Shown piece after piece: positions 1-12,199 of a DNA stretch of 64,000 nucleotides. The position numbers were made by a program, and so were the translations under genes. Location of the stretch: contig CM049314.1 in assembly GCA_026874595.1 (NCBI GenBank), positions 17,660,729 to 17,724,728 of the forward strand, given 5' to 3'. This stretch comes from Sipunculus nudus. Taxonomy: Eukaryota; Annelida; Sipuncula; Golfingiida; Sipunculidae. Numbering within the stretch: the first letter of the stretch is position 1; each line of letters opens with the position of its first letter. The notes under the pieces are model-generated. The model was given only the letters and a program-made list of their open reading frames with translations, was not told the origin of the DNA and made no database searches.

Positions 1-15
1 TCTCTCTCTCTCTCC
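1..15. repeat. (TC)n microsatellite, left edge
   Basis: A pure TC dinucleotide run starts at the first base and presumably continues outside the window. Confidence 0.9.
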
Positions 16-111
16 ACACATCCGTATGTATAATGTTCCCGGGATATTTTACAGGTAAATGCTAATGAGCAAGGGCTCACCTTAAAAAGAGACACCAATA
101 TGCTTTATATT

Positions 112-250
112 GATAATAATGGTAATAATTGTAATAATGATAATAATGATAATAATAATGTTTATTGTTGTTTCTATTATTATTATTGTTGTTGTTGTTG
201 TTATTGTTTTTGTAATTATAATTATTGTCATTATTATTTTTATTATTATA
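112..250. repeat. Degenerate AT-rich trinucleotide tract
   Basis: Imperfect TAA/TTA/TTG triplets alternate through the tract. It changes from an A-rich (AATAATG-like) half to a T-rich (TTATTATTG-like) half, so the two halves are partly complementary. Confidence 0.8.
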
Positions 251-811
251 ATAATCAAAGACAGTGTCCTATTTCATAGTTTTTGACGCTGCAAAGAAAG
301 GCCCAGTAGGTTAAAGCAATAATTTTTTTTACTCCTGGCTCTCCCGTCACATGTGAGACGAATTCATCTTGATTTCCTGTAGGTGTCGGGTAAAGTTGAG
401 TCCACGTGCCGGAGCGGGGCGGCGCCGGTCTCCGGTATGACATTCACGTAAAAGCTTTAACACCATACAACTTGTATTGATTCTCTATTAGACTCGGCCG
501 GCTAGCGGCTCGTCCTGCTGGGCCGTCTTTTATAAAGACTGGTTTTATCTTTTAGCGCTACGGCACCGCTTCACGGACGAACAAAACGCTTTAAGATAAC
601 TTGAGTATAAAGACTGGCCGCCCGTCTTCGTCCTAATGTAATATTAATGTATTGATGGGCGCCAGCGCGTCCGTCCGAGTCTCCGCTTAGCGTACGGATT
701 ATTGCTATAGGTATGCGTGGTGGTTTATCGAAAAAGACAGAGGGATCCAAATAGATTCCGAGTGAACAAAAATCCATCTATCGATTGCGTGGTCAAATCG
801 AGGTGTTGAGA
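251..811. other. Unique sequence, no gene seen
   Basis: Complex sequence with a moderate number of CpGs (about 400-700). Short open frames on the minus strand (62 and 68 codons) have no recognisable protein character. Nothing else is supported. Confidence 0.5.
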
Positions 812-826
812 GGGGGGGGGGGGGGG
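812..826. repeat. Poly-G tract (15 G)
   Basis: An uninterrupted run of 15 G. Such runs are assembly and sequencing hazards and could fold as G-rich structures. Confidence 0.9.
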
Positions 827-2330
827 TAATTACATAAGGTTTACTTACGTGCGTTTTAGTGCAGAACGGTGTTCCAAAATGTTTACAGCTGTAATTGATT
901 TTGATTTAAGCTCATAGAGCCCCAGGTACGGAGTCATCCTGTAGGGATTTTTACAGGAACGGGGTTAATTTTAACGATTCTCCCCATAGTAATACCATGA
1001 TCCGGAATATATTAAATTTTTTTATTCTAATCAAATTCGACCAGAACCGAATTCCATACAAGACACACACAAAAAATGACAAAGAAAAAATATTAAACGG
1101 TTTATGCAATACTCAAATTTGCTGTTTATATCAGGAAGGTATATTCACCAAATTCCCGTGGATAAGTCCGTGTTTCCCACGAGACCAACGTTTCTGAATT
1201 CTGAGTTTATCAAAAAGACAGTCAGAATCGGCTTCGACGAATTAATGGTTGAGTCTGAAAAAGGTTTCATTGCTTGTGATGCCGTAAATAGTGTTTAGGC
1301 CAATAAGGCTGTATCTCTGCAGTTTCTCGAGGTGGTACGGGATGACGTATATGTACCAGTGTTAAGTGCTTTCACAAGGACCGTCGTTAATTCATCATAT
1401 TATGTATTCTGAGAAATGATTCATTACTCTCTGTATCGTGTATCTTGTTCTAAGTGTAGAACTGTCCTTCGTGGGATGATATGTTATTTCAGGAGACCAG
1501 TGTGATTTTATCAAGAATCGACAGATAGCCCATTCAGAATACAATTTTCCGCTAACTGCGTCTCTTCCTCACCGCTCTGCCTGAACCAGAAAGATCTCGG
1601 TCGCCCGCACCAGAATCGTTAATAGTTTGTACGGGCGGATCTCGTCACTGTGCGCTTACCGTGTACCCAGTGACACGGGATCCCCCATGGCGCGTTGTTG
1701 TTTACTATTACGAGGTCACGCAAGTACGACTGATACACACTCAACAAAGGTCCAAACTTGTCTGACAACATGTGACTATGCATCACGTAATGTCTTTTAA
1801 TTTTCTCCGCTGGCAGAGTTTGACGGAGGTCAACAAGTGTAACATCTCACGTCCTTCTGAATATATATATATATATACCTGGCCGCTTGTCTGTCCGTCT
1901 GTCTGTTTTGCTAAATGGACTCCTTTGTATCAGCACATATGTGTAAATATATACGCTTTATCTCAAACAGCGGGCACGCGTCTTCTATTTTATGATATTT
2001 TATTTACATTTGCGTCCGTGCTATGTACCCGTATCCCTATCCAGACAAGTGGAAACACAGCTTTATCGTTTCTTCAGAATTAATCCTCACTTGCAGCCCG
2101 GGCCTATAACAAGTTGGTATAGCACTGACCCAGTGACACCCATTACTGTACGTTAACCAGAGAAATCAATATATAAAGTAACGTGGGATGGAGATAAAAA
2201 GTAATGCTTATAATGGACAAATATGTCCTGGTTTCACACCAGTGTAGTCGTGATCCTAGCTTTGTATTCATCTGCCGTAGGTTCACAGACAACGAAACTC
2301 CATGAAGTCAGTCTCAGTGCTTTGTATGTT

Positions 2331-2333
<3 letters not shown>
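827..2333. other. Unique sequence, no gene seen
   Basis: Complex AT-rich sequence with a short (AT)n at about 1860-1877. Open frames of 64-103 codons are present, but none shows a domain, signal peptide or repeat that I recognise. Confidence 0.5.
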
Positions 2334-2381
<48 letters not shown>

Positions 2382-2393
2382 TTATATATATAT
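2334..2393. repeat. (CA)n array followed by (TA)n
   Basis: About 20 CA units run to 2374 and are followed by interrupted TA units. Both strands are therefore open in some frames (TH and CV runs), which makes false ORFs here. Confidence 0.95.
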
Positions 2394-4934
2394 TGTATAC
2401 CTGAATTAAGTATACGCTTAAATATATATGCATTACATACATATATTACATATATATATATACATATATTACAGGTATATCTCATCGTGTCGACGATATA
2501 TGAGAACACTGCAATCCATTATTTTTCTTATTATTCCATTCACATTTTTTTGTTTTCTCCTTTGTCTGTCTCTATGTCTGTCTCCCTCTCATTTTCTGTC
2601 TCATTAATGTACTATCTATAACATCTCTACATTCATTGGCCTTTCTTTTCTTCTAAATTTCTATTGTCAATCGTTTCCTTATTCTTAAGTGACAGACACT
2701 GCCTGTGACTGTTTTATTAGTACAGTATAATGTATCCAGGTTTTAAATATTAGAATCACCATCATCAGATCTAATCTTTAAGATTTTCTTGGTTTTTGTT
2801 TTGCTGTCCGGAATTTTTCCCATTTGCATTGTCCAGAAATGTGTTCTGCTATACTGCTGGAGCTTTGGGACTTCAGAATAAAACTCATGTCACGCGGGAG
2901 ACGATTTAAATTAAATTATATACTCATTTAAGATATACATGACATTGAAGAAATAACCGGGAAGAGTAATTATGCTTAAAATTTGATTTTTAAATCTTAT
3001 CCAGGAGACGTTACGTTTATACGTATTGTGACGATATTGTCTGTACCAATTAGAAACATTGTATGAATCTGACAGGTGTACTTCACTGAGCCAGATTGTG
3101 CCCCACTGGGTATACAAGGCCAAAACAGATATGAAAAAAAGGATTTTAGATTTCTCGAAGACTAATGACAGCCATTCGATGCTTAGGGAAAAGCTGATTC
3201 AAGCATTGAAACTTTTTACTTACGTCCAATGGTGATCCCATAGTGAACTTACCGGTCGGCTATGGCATAAGTATCATTTACCATTTGTTGTCAGAACTGT
3301 TTTGGAAGAAAAAAAGGCATCGAAAAACCTACTGTGTTCGTCGTAAAGCATTTAGACATTATACACAATTTAGGATCAGCTTCAGTCTCTGACACGACAT
3401 GGGATTTCTGCATGTATATGACGGCCATGATTAAAGGACAGTATCCATGTGTCTTTATTTACAACTTGGCGGATGAATATTTGCGTTGTTACACCCACAG
3501 TGCCTTATTTAAGCCGGCGCGTTTGTAGTTCTTAGTTATTTAGCAAAATAATCAATTAATTATGTATCCTTTGAATTATTAGGATTACTTAAAAAAAAAT
3601 AGCATCACATGTGTGTCCGAATGCATTAATTGCTTTTGGGGAAAACTCCCCTCTTAGTTTCGGGCAAGATTCTTGCCAAAATGGTGATATTAGCGTAGCG
3701 GTAGCGACCTCTAGTGGAGATTGTCTCCGATACAGTAAAAAAAAATGTTTCGTTTGTGTCAACACTTACTGAATTTGAAAACGGAATTTTCTGCTTTTGG
3801 CAAGTTTTATTCAAAATGGCCGGAGTTAAACAGCGGTGTTTGATTAGGGAAATGCCAATCATCGGCTTAACTTGCATGCCGCTTTAATATTCTACACCCA
3901 GTCAGATATACGTATTTTTACAATTTGTAAGCACCCAATCACAATGCCTGACAGATTGTTTATGCTTTGACATATTAGGGTCATCACACCCAATCTCCTG
4001 ACAGCGCTCCCTGGTGGAATGTTCCAGTTTCTGTGTGTATTCAGAATGGTAAAACCGAAGATAGATACGTATGTTTGAAATAAAGTTTAACACCTACAGA
4101 TTTGCTGAAATCTGTCACGTTTTATCATTGTCATAGCCTCTGACGACAAGCCGCCGATGTACGTGGAATCTCATTTATAAAACGAGTACCTGACACCTTC
4201 GGTCGGATCAAATTTAACTTTTTCTTCAAATATTTTTTATTATCGGAGTCGCGGGGATAACGTTACTCAAGGAAAAAACTTGAAGCAGCTGTGGCCGGTT
4301 TTCTGTCACGTCCTGCGCGGCTTGGATTGAATACACGGTTCCAGAGTTATAATCAATACCCCGAGGACGGACGTCAACCTAAGATTAATGGTATCTTCCT
4401 GGTAAAGATATTTTCATTCCTGCTTTCGTCACTGCTGCAAGACTAATACATCCGCCGTCCGTCAGAAGTAATTATTATCTGGTTCGTGTGTCTGGTATAA
4501 AAATAACACACCGGGGGTGTATACTTGCAACCATTACTGATCAGTTTAAAAACAAAATGAATCAACAAACTAAACAAAGGAGTTTAGTGTAAATTGTACA
4601 TTTGGTTGTTTTGATTTGGAGTGCACGCGATATATTATCGAGACCGATAGAGGATATAAAGAATTAAGTAATTTCACCACTAAACCGCAGAATTGTTTGT
4701 GCATACGAAGAAGTGTAACTTTCATTCTTATATGTTACAATAATTTAAACCTACAGCTTTTAAATTTGAACGAACGCGTGGTTTGCTCGTTTAGGCATGA
4801 GAGAGTGCTCACAGAAGAAATCGACTTTATATACAAAGACCTTTACACAAATATATATATATATGTATGACGTCCTGAGTAATACCGAACCTCCCCAAAC
4901 CTCTCTATGCTTTCTGTATTTGCACAGTAACATG
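2394..4934. other. Unique AT-rich sequence, no gene seen
   Basis: No exon, TIR pair or tandem repeat could be supported. At 3670-3830 there are short paired motifs (GCAAGATTCTTGCC, and two AAAATGG motifs), which may be a worn repeat, but I could not define ends. Confidence 0.4.
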
Positions 4935-5374
4935 TAGGGCTGCATGGGTTTTTAGCATGCACCCTATATTCTGGAACAATACGTATTGCAATATATATAC
5001 TTAAAGAGATACCCGATACGTATTGACGATCCGCTTCATTTTCCTTTAATTGTGTATATCATTTCTGACTGAAAACTCTGTGGATAAATTTTTCGTAAAC
5101 AAATAAAAAAGACGGCAATATTAGCCTTACATTGCCATGGAAATACCGAGAACTGTATGTACATTCGTCATCCATCTCAAGAAAAAAAAGTCCACGTTTT
5201 ATAAATAACCCAGACTATATAGTTAAGAGTTGTATGACTTGTATCTCTATTTGTGAGCTGTTTTTGTGTTTCATCGATACGATGATACATCATGTATAGC
5301 GTACCGGTAACCGTATCGATTTGGCGTGTCGATATGTATCGATATCATCATATCGGTATATTGATACATCCCTA
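4935..5374. mobile_element. Non-autonomous TIR element, long copy (hAT-like?)
   Basis: The left end begins TAGGGCTGCATGG and the right end finishes GATACATCCCTA, so the tips pair as TAGGGMTG-type inverted ends. The stretch at about 4975-5035 (AATACGTATTGC, then ACTTAAAG, CCCGATA, TATTGACGAT and CATTTT in order) matches the reverse complement of the short element at 35470-35616. The right end (CGGTATATTGATACA) matches the other end of that copy. This pairing of two loci supports a real family. No ORF, so it is non-autonomous. I found no convincing target-site duplication. hAT assignment rests only on the tip sequence and is uncertain. Confidence 0.6.
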
Positions 5375-5611
5375 TATAGTAATATAATAACTAGAATATC
5401 TATTATATATTTTCACACGCAGGTTTAGCTTACCACTAACAAGAGAACTTGAATGGTACATGGTGAGCCCAAGGACTTAAAAATGGTATGGTACACAGAA
5501 ATTTAAATGTGATTTAAAAAAATTCGATTATTATTGCGTTAAACAAGACCGTCTTGCAACGAGTCGTTCATGATACACACATACCGGCAACCCCACAAAC
5601 CATGGCTTATA

Positions 5612-5616
<5 letters not shown>

Positions 5617-5670
<54 letters not shown>
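5617..5670. repeat. (AG)27 microsatellite
   Basis: A pure AG dinucleotide array. It creates RE/ER and SL runs in open frames on both strands, including the longest frame of the window (minus strand, 162 codons), which I regard as spurious. Confidence 0.95.
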
Positions 5671-5674
<4 letters not shown>

Positions 5675-6119
5675 CCTTGCCTTCGCTTATTGTCCAACAG
5701 CGTACCACAAAGCATGCAAAGTATATTTATAGACACTCGACCGAGAAGACCCGCTATCTTAAGGGGTCCCATTGACTGTTTACATAAAGCCCGCGCCCTT
5801 GGCAGCCGGTCCGCCGCGCTATTATTGAGGAGCGGCGAGGTTTCCGCGTGGCACACAAAATAATCCTTCATCACACCCAAACGGATCGTGTAAGTACTCC
5901 GGCGTGTGTTCAAGCAGACACGTTTTCCTCCGGTCAGACACTTCATATTTTTTTCTGGTAATGTGTGGTATAAGTGCCGTTTTGAGAACGTACCGGGCGT
6001 TACTTTCACATTTGAAACCGGGGTCACACAACACCCCGGGCGTATGTCTGGCGTGGTTGTTCAGGTTGCATATCAGATCATGGCGTGGTGTGTGCATGCA
6101 TGGCATTTGTGAGTGTATA

Positions 6120-6123
<4 letters not shown>
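5671..6123. other. Unique GC-moderate patch, no gene seen
   Basis: CpG content is higher than in the surrounding DNA (for example 5780-5860 and 5990-6060). Open frames exist on both strands but none is recognisable. Confidence 0.4.

Positions 6124-6158
<35 letters not shown>
6124..6158. repeat. (AT)n array
   Basis: Pure TA dinucleotide run of 35 bp. Confidence 0.95.
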
Positions 6159-6161
<3 letters not shown>

Positions 6162-6300
6162 TTACCCAGAGCTAAAAAAATAGCCGATAGCCAACACCTG
6201 TCACGTGCGGTTTTATGGCGTGATCACGTGACCGGTAAGCGTGCGGGAAATCGGATGAACCGCACCGCGTTTTATCTTATGTGACCACAAACTGTGCACA

Positions 6301-6303
<3 letters not shown>

Positions 6304-6344
<41 letters not shown>
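6304..6344. repeat. (AT)n array
   Basis: TA dinucleotide run of about 41 bp. The 145 bp between it and the previous array are CpG-containing unique sequence. Confidence 0.95.
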
Positions 6345-6351
<7 letters not shown>

Positions 6352-6717
6352 AACACACAATGCTAAGATTGTGATATGCATGATGTGATACGAAAAGGGA
6401 CGTAAGGAATGCTCACGTAGGGTTTATATGTATACACGGTTTTATGCTGCGGTTTCCTGGGTCGTAACGCAGACGCATTAGTTAGAACATGTATGATTTC
6501 TGAATGTAATGCAAATCGCAAAAAGAAAAGTGAGCTGCTCACACGGTGCGTATACCACAGAGAAAACTGTGTCTAATGAAAAGAGTACCATATATACCGT
6601 ATAAACATGACACTATATCCGCGTTTCGGTTGCGATTTCATCGTATCGCAAACGTATAACATCAGAGGTAGCGTTACATGCATGTATCGGCAAACATGCT
6701 AATCTAACGTGTTATCA

Positions 6718-6722
<5 letters not shown>

Positions 6723-6782
<60 letters not shown>
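6723..6782. repeat. (AT)n array
   Basis: Pure AT dinucleotide run of 60 bp. Confidence 0.95.
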
Positions 6783-6784
<2 letters not shown>

Positions 6785-6965
6785 GCTACGACTTCGTTAC
6801 GTCTTTGGAAATGGTCGCTATCGACGATTTGTTGCAACCATCAGGTTCCACTGAACACAGTATTTCTTGAAGAAAATCATATTTAAGATGAAGACGACTT
6901 TTTGACCGAAGCGATCTATAAGCTATACGTGCACGCCTTTGTGTGAAACTCCGGTGCCGCTGAGT

Positions 6966-7394
6966 TACTGTGGTTGACTTTATTTTCGCGAGGGTGAGAT
7001 TTTCGCGAATTCTTCATTTTAAACATTTCGCGAGGGTTTCATTTTTGCGATTGCATTAGAACCTGTAAAATCTAAGTATAGCAGGATATAAAGAGGAATT
7101 TTTAAGTTTTGAAAAAAAAAAAATCCCACAATACCTGACTCATTTCTGGTTTATTTATTAAATTAGGACTTGTATCACAGTCGATATGTGTCACAGTCAG
7201 TGTTTTCGCGGCTAATGCATGGGCTAGTTTCGAACCAAGCACAAATTAGGTTGCTGATGAGTTTGTTTTCAGAGATAATCTTAGTTGACGGGATATCTTA
7301 TACCTGAGGGTTTCATATTAGGGATTATTTCACAAATAATATTCGCGAATATCGCTAAATTAAAACCCTCGCGAATAAAAAGGCAATCACAGTA
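6966..7394. mobile_element. MITE with CTGTGR...CGCGAGGG TIRs, TA flanks
   Basis: The left end reads TACTGTGGTTGACTTTATTT followed by TCGCGAGGG. The reverse complement of the right end reads TACTGTGATTGCCTTTTTAT followed by TCGCGAGGG. That is about 29 bp of terminal inverted repeat with a handful of mismatches. Both ends abut TA, consistent with a Tc1/mariner-type TA target duplication. Inside, CGCGAGGG and TTCGCGAA motifs recur (6986-7050 and 7340-7375), so the inner ends also pair. There is no ORF longer than about 60 codons, so the element is non-autonomous. Superfamily is inferred from the TA flank only. Confidence 0.75.
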
Positions 7395-10300
7395 TATATT
7401 CACTGTCAGAAAACTGCATGGACAGCTACAACAGGCAGAAGCTACACCCGACAGTTGTTGACCTGACAAACGGATGAATCATACAAGGAGTTAGTTTAGA
7501 ATCAAATGGACAAAATAATATTTTTTGTCCGACACTGTTTAAAAAATACTCAAACAATTTGTAAACATAATCAATAGGGCAAATATCATGTATGACTCCA
7601 TTATTATTGTTTTAGATACTTTGCTGCCATGACGACAGTTGTGTGTAATTCAGCGTCAGGTCCAATAACAATTTAAACTGGTATACCGCCACTGTTGCAG
7701 TGTTTAATCATACATTTGTCTGGTTCATTTCATGTTTTATAGGCGCTTCGGAAAACAGACGTATACTCAACGATAGAAGCCAATGGAACCAGTTTAAATG
7801 ACAGAGACGTCGTCTTGATTCCGTTATTCCGTCATTGTAATTGGTCGATTGCGAAATAATTCGTACATGCCGTGGGTGCATGGAGCTGGCAGGCTTCCAA
7901 CCATTATCTCAACTTTGCAACAGCAGTGTCGGAAATAAATGGAGATCCGGTAAAATAATCAAGAATTAAAGAAATCAGTTTGTCTGTAAATACGCAACAA
8001 GGGAAATATTCGCAAATCAGTGTTTCGAAAATGTCATTATGCTAAAACACACATACACAGCTTTTAAGCAAATATTAGCATACAAATTTTATTTTGGAAA
8101 TTTAAAATGCAACACAATCGTATCTGTATTTTGTATGTGTCTGGTTGTTACTGAGATATAAATATATATATGTACATATAATTTTAAAATAAAAAAGAAC
8201 CAGAATATTTTTAAAAGCGAATATCCTATAGTTCATTAATATGAATTCACAAACATGTAATGTATTTAGTGTCAATTAATGCTGGTTTATCAGAATGATG
8301 CACCTGGACTGTATGGTTACCTACAGGGCTACTGTAATGTTTATCGCGGCAATCGCCTGAACGTTTTCATTGTCCTGTGGACCGCACGGATAATCCAGGG
8401 TTTACGGTATTAAATTTTCTAGCACACGCCATGAGGACTTCAACATCGGGCTAATCTTATATTTTCTGTTTGCGACAACGGTGGTGCCAGAGTTGAAGTC
8501 ACCTGTGACGTTCTTAGTTTCCATGGTAATGAAATTGAAAGAAAAATTATTGCGTTAGAAATATTAAACCCAGACCTAATGCCGACTTCCCGTTCCCGTC
8601 TAATTACCAAAACAGCGTGAAACCCGGGAGTATGAATTAATCCATTTTATCCCCCTGACTTGACTCGGCGTCTAAATAAAACGCGTGAAGTTGGGTTAAG
8701 TGGTAGGGCCACTATTTGAGTTACGGCAGAACAGAAGCGGCGTGTGTCGGCGGAGGCGGCCGTGTAAACAGCAACACGGCCAGGATCAGGCCCGGGGAGG
8801 TGGGGTACGGACGACCCGGGATATAAACAACTTACACCGTTCTCGCCGCCAACTCGTTTTTTCACCGCGGCTCTGATAGTATTATCGCTTTTTCTTGTCT
8901 CTACACCAAAGTCGATTAAACAACGGGCCGCGCGGTAAACGTGGCCGCTGCCGGCTCTCTGTTCTTATTGCCGTGTGTAATATAGCTCAGATGGCGGGAG
9001 ATCCAGGTCATTGAGTGCGTTGTTAACAGCAACCGACAAAAGCTAAAACACATCGTCTGCTGGGCTGCTATTTGGTCGATGTGTAAATACGTTAACTCAC
9101 CCGGCCGGTAAAACGCTGAGAGTGGCGGCGGGGTCTGAGGGCCACTTCCTTTGATCGGTGGCTCCACCTGTCCAAGGCCCTCAGGTGCGGCGTGTCAGGC
9201 TGTTCTCCAAAGGGGTCAATTTTAGTATTGCCGCTTTTTTAAACATCTTTCTTATCGGGAGTTACCAAATTAGATTTGTTTAATATTTCCTTCTAACGGT
9301 CTTTTCGATTACCTTAACAGGTTTCAGTTAATTTTAGGGTGAATAAGGGGGGGGGGTCTTTTACCCTGGGGCTTTTATTTGCAAGAATCGTTGGAATTTT
9401 CAATCATTAAAAATTCTAGCATATTCTTAATTTCTCCGTTTGGAAAAAAAAAATAATTACAAAAGGAGTGCTTAACATGATGTATTTATTAAGTATTAGA
9501 TTTGCATGTCTGGTTATGAAAATGACCGCACAAGTCAAACATGAAATACACGATCAGTGGTAACGCCTTTTGAGCCATAATATCATGTCTGTATGAAGCG
9601 TGACGGCAATACATCATCTGTTGTCGCACAAAGAACCCTACATCAGGCCTCCATGTTTTATTTTCCGTATAATGTCACACGCACTTTGTAGTTCACTTAC
9701 GGCCGTAAGAGGTCTGTTACGTGTATTTATCAATGCATGCCGTCACTGACCTTGAAGGCCCTTGATAAAGCTGCCCGCATTCTGAAAGCCAGATAAAAAA
9801 CTGTCCATATATTTAACTTCACACGTTTCGTCCTGACCGCTTTTGTAACAGGACACTGGAATGCGAGACATGCAGAAAGTGAGACTTATTATCTTTCATC
9901 CACACTTTGAGTCCAGATTACAAACTTATTTTTCCTCAGTTTAAAATAATTTTTTTTTTCAAAAGCTAGCCACTATAAACTTTAAAATCACAGGAATTGC
10001 TTTGGGGTGGGCGCATTGAGCTCAAAAACCCGTATGTGTGTTTCGCATATATGCTTGAAAATCGCTCATAATATTTTGCATGCAAGGTCTGTAAAACCCT
10101 TTTGTCTGTCAGCATATATTGGTATTTGCATTTACGCGTGAAAATCGCCACAGGAGGGATTTCACGCAAAGGGTCTGCGTGAACTAAAGGATTCCCGGCA
10201 AAATGTCGTCATTCTAGCGTCATCAACAGGTACAGTCTATACCAGACAAATGTGATCGCTGTAAAGTATCGTTGTAAAGTATTTACCTGCACTCTTCCGC

Positions 10301-10420
10301 TTTTTTAACAGTGATACTGTGTTTTTGTTGTGCTGTATTGTATATTGGGTTCACCGCATTCATGCATGGGATTGTTTACAGATTGAGTTGGAGCGATCAC
10401 TATTCTAGTATATATATTCT
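7395..10420. other. Unique sequence with GC-rich patch at 8.6-9.2 kb
   Basis: Mostly AT-rich unique DNA. Positions 8590-9190 are CpG-richer with several GGCGG and CCCGGG motifs, and could be a regulatory island. Minus-strand frames of 72 and 83 codons there have no recognisable product. A short poly-G lies at about 9347-9356. Confidence 0.4.
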
Positions 10421-10423
10421 AGT

Positions 10424-10479
<56 letters not shown>

Positions 10480-10482
10480 ACT
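10421..10482. repeat. Perfect 62-bp palindrome around an (AT)n array
   Basis: An AT array is flanked by AGTTTGAATA on the left and TATTCAAACT on the right, which are exact reverse complements. The whole 62 bp is therefore one perfect inverted repeat with non-microsatellite arms of 10 bp. Confidence 0.9.
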
Positions 10483-11900
10483 CAAAAACGTCGTTTTTAT
10501 GCTCTGACGTTGGCAATCCAACATTAGCTTCTAGGAGGTTGTTGCTCCCGTGCATGCACTGAGCGAACTTAAAGATACGTGCACACAGTTCCTAGAACAC
10601 CTTAATTCTTTCATGGCATATACTTCAACGAATAGTATAGTACGATCTCTGTGGGCGAATTAAAGCATGTTTGTTTCTACGCATACATATACATATTTGT
10701 CGGCAAGACAATCAGTGTTTGTGCATGAGACCTCCAGGGTTCATATATATCCTAGAAGTGCCCTGTTGTATCGCAGGTTTATTTATATTTCATATAATGT
10801 GATATTGAGTACTCTGAGGGTGCAATGTTTCGATTTGTAAAAAGTCAGAAGATCTCCACAACGCGAGTAAAACCTAAAAACCCGCCTGCCAGCCCGGCTG
10901 GAGGTCCGCCAACATCTGGCTCAAGGGGCAACACATGTATGTGTACGTCACCAGCCTGACCTTGGAGAGATCGAGACGAGTTTATGACGGAGCACCACGT
11001 GACCACAACAGCTGTGTGCAGCCGTCCACAGCTGTGGGCTGGTTTGATTTTCCCGTCACTAAAACTGGCACGTGTTGTTGCCATGCGCGTATTTGCTGTC
11101 ATAGAAACAGAATCGAATGCTCAGCGTGTGCCTTTTGCATGCGCGCCAAATTCCTTGTCAGGTCGGGCTATTGACCTTTGGAGCTGGCAGAGATTACACA
11201 AACCGGGGACACCTGTATCTTCGCTGGTTTTATCGTGAGTGCGGCACATTTAAACGTCCTACCGTAACCCTGTGAACTCCGTGTAGAACAGAATTCATTA
11301 CGTCTTTCCGTCATCATGCAGGCGAGGCTTGGTGATCACTGATATATTAGTTTTGCATAAAAGTGTTTAAGGTGCGGAGTTTTATATGTGTCTGTGTGCT
11401 CTTGCTCTACTCTATAAATATTTTCATATAAATCCGCTAAGCTCCGCTTTATTTACAGATACGGCGAACATTGCTTCATTTTATTGATGCGCGGTATTAA
11501 ATATACGGCTCTTCACATTTTCGTTTTCGTTGACAAAATATACGATATGGCGGTCATTGCTGACATTTTATTGTTATTATATACGGTATTATATATAGCA
11601 CTTTTATCATTCCGGTTCCGTTGAAATAAAATATATAAAATATAAAACATGAATGCCGTCTTCTGTATAAACATGCAGTTGGTACAGACTATAGATTTCG
11701 TCTGCGGAGCCTGTGCATGTTCACGCGCTGCCAATGTGGGCACTTGGCAGTTTAAGACTCGTTTGCGTGGCTTGTTTATTGTGGATGAATTTTCTATAGA
11801 TTTTGCCATTTAATATGAGTCGGTCTGATGCTGACTACAATATGGGTCTTATAATCATGCACTAAAAAAGTGGTCATTAGGTCACATTATATCACAAAGG

Positions 11901-11901
<1 letters not shown>
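10483..11901. other. Unique sequence, no gene seen
   Basis: The 10850-11240 part is more GC-rich and has overlapping open frames of 79-85 codons on both strands. No protein family is recognisable and I see no clear splice-site pairs. Confidence 0.4.

Positions 11902-11947
<46 letters not shown>
11902..11947. repeat. (AT)n array
   Basis: TA dinucleotide run of about 46 bp. Confidence 0.95.
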
Positions 11948-11950
<3 letters not shown>

Positions 11951-12151
11951 GAATATCTAATAGAATGTACGAGATCAACAACAATTCAAGTGACTAAGTA
12001 AGCTTTTTCGTGTTTTGGCATTATCTTATCTCCGCCTAGCATATCTTTCTTATCTTTGAATTTTTTTACAAAAAATAAACACTTCAACGTTCTCCTTAGC
12101 AAGGTCAGCACTGCACCAACATACATAACTACATATCATATATTTTGTTGC

Positions 12152-12156
<5 letters not shown>

Positions 12157-12197
<41 letters not shown>
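12157..12197. repeat. (AT)n array with (TG) lead-in
   Basis: GTGTGTG grades into a TA run of about 40 bp. Confidence 0.95.

Positions 12198-12199
<2 letters not shown>

Noticed and set aside
812-826. Poly-G run as a G-quadruplex control element
   Set aside because: A single homopolymer with no associated gene; more likely a slippage product or assembly-sensitive tract.
2223-2621. 132-codon plus-strand frame beginning with a signal-peptide-like stretch
   Set aside because: Most of it is encoded by CA and TA microsatellites and TC-rich DNA, so the hydrophobic start is probably chance.
3660-3860. Possible MITE with AAAATGG and GCAAGATTCTTGCC words
   Set aside because: No terminal inverted repeats or second copy in the window could be found.
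5539-6027. Longest open frame of the window (minus strand, 162 codons)
   Set aside because: Its C-terminal part is an SL run from an (AG)n array and the rest has no recognisable features; it overlaps other frames on both strands.
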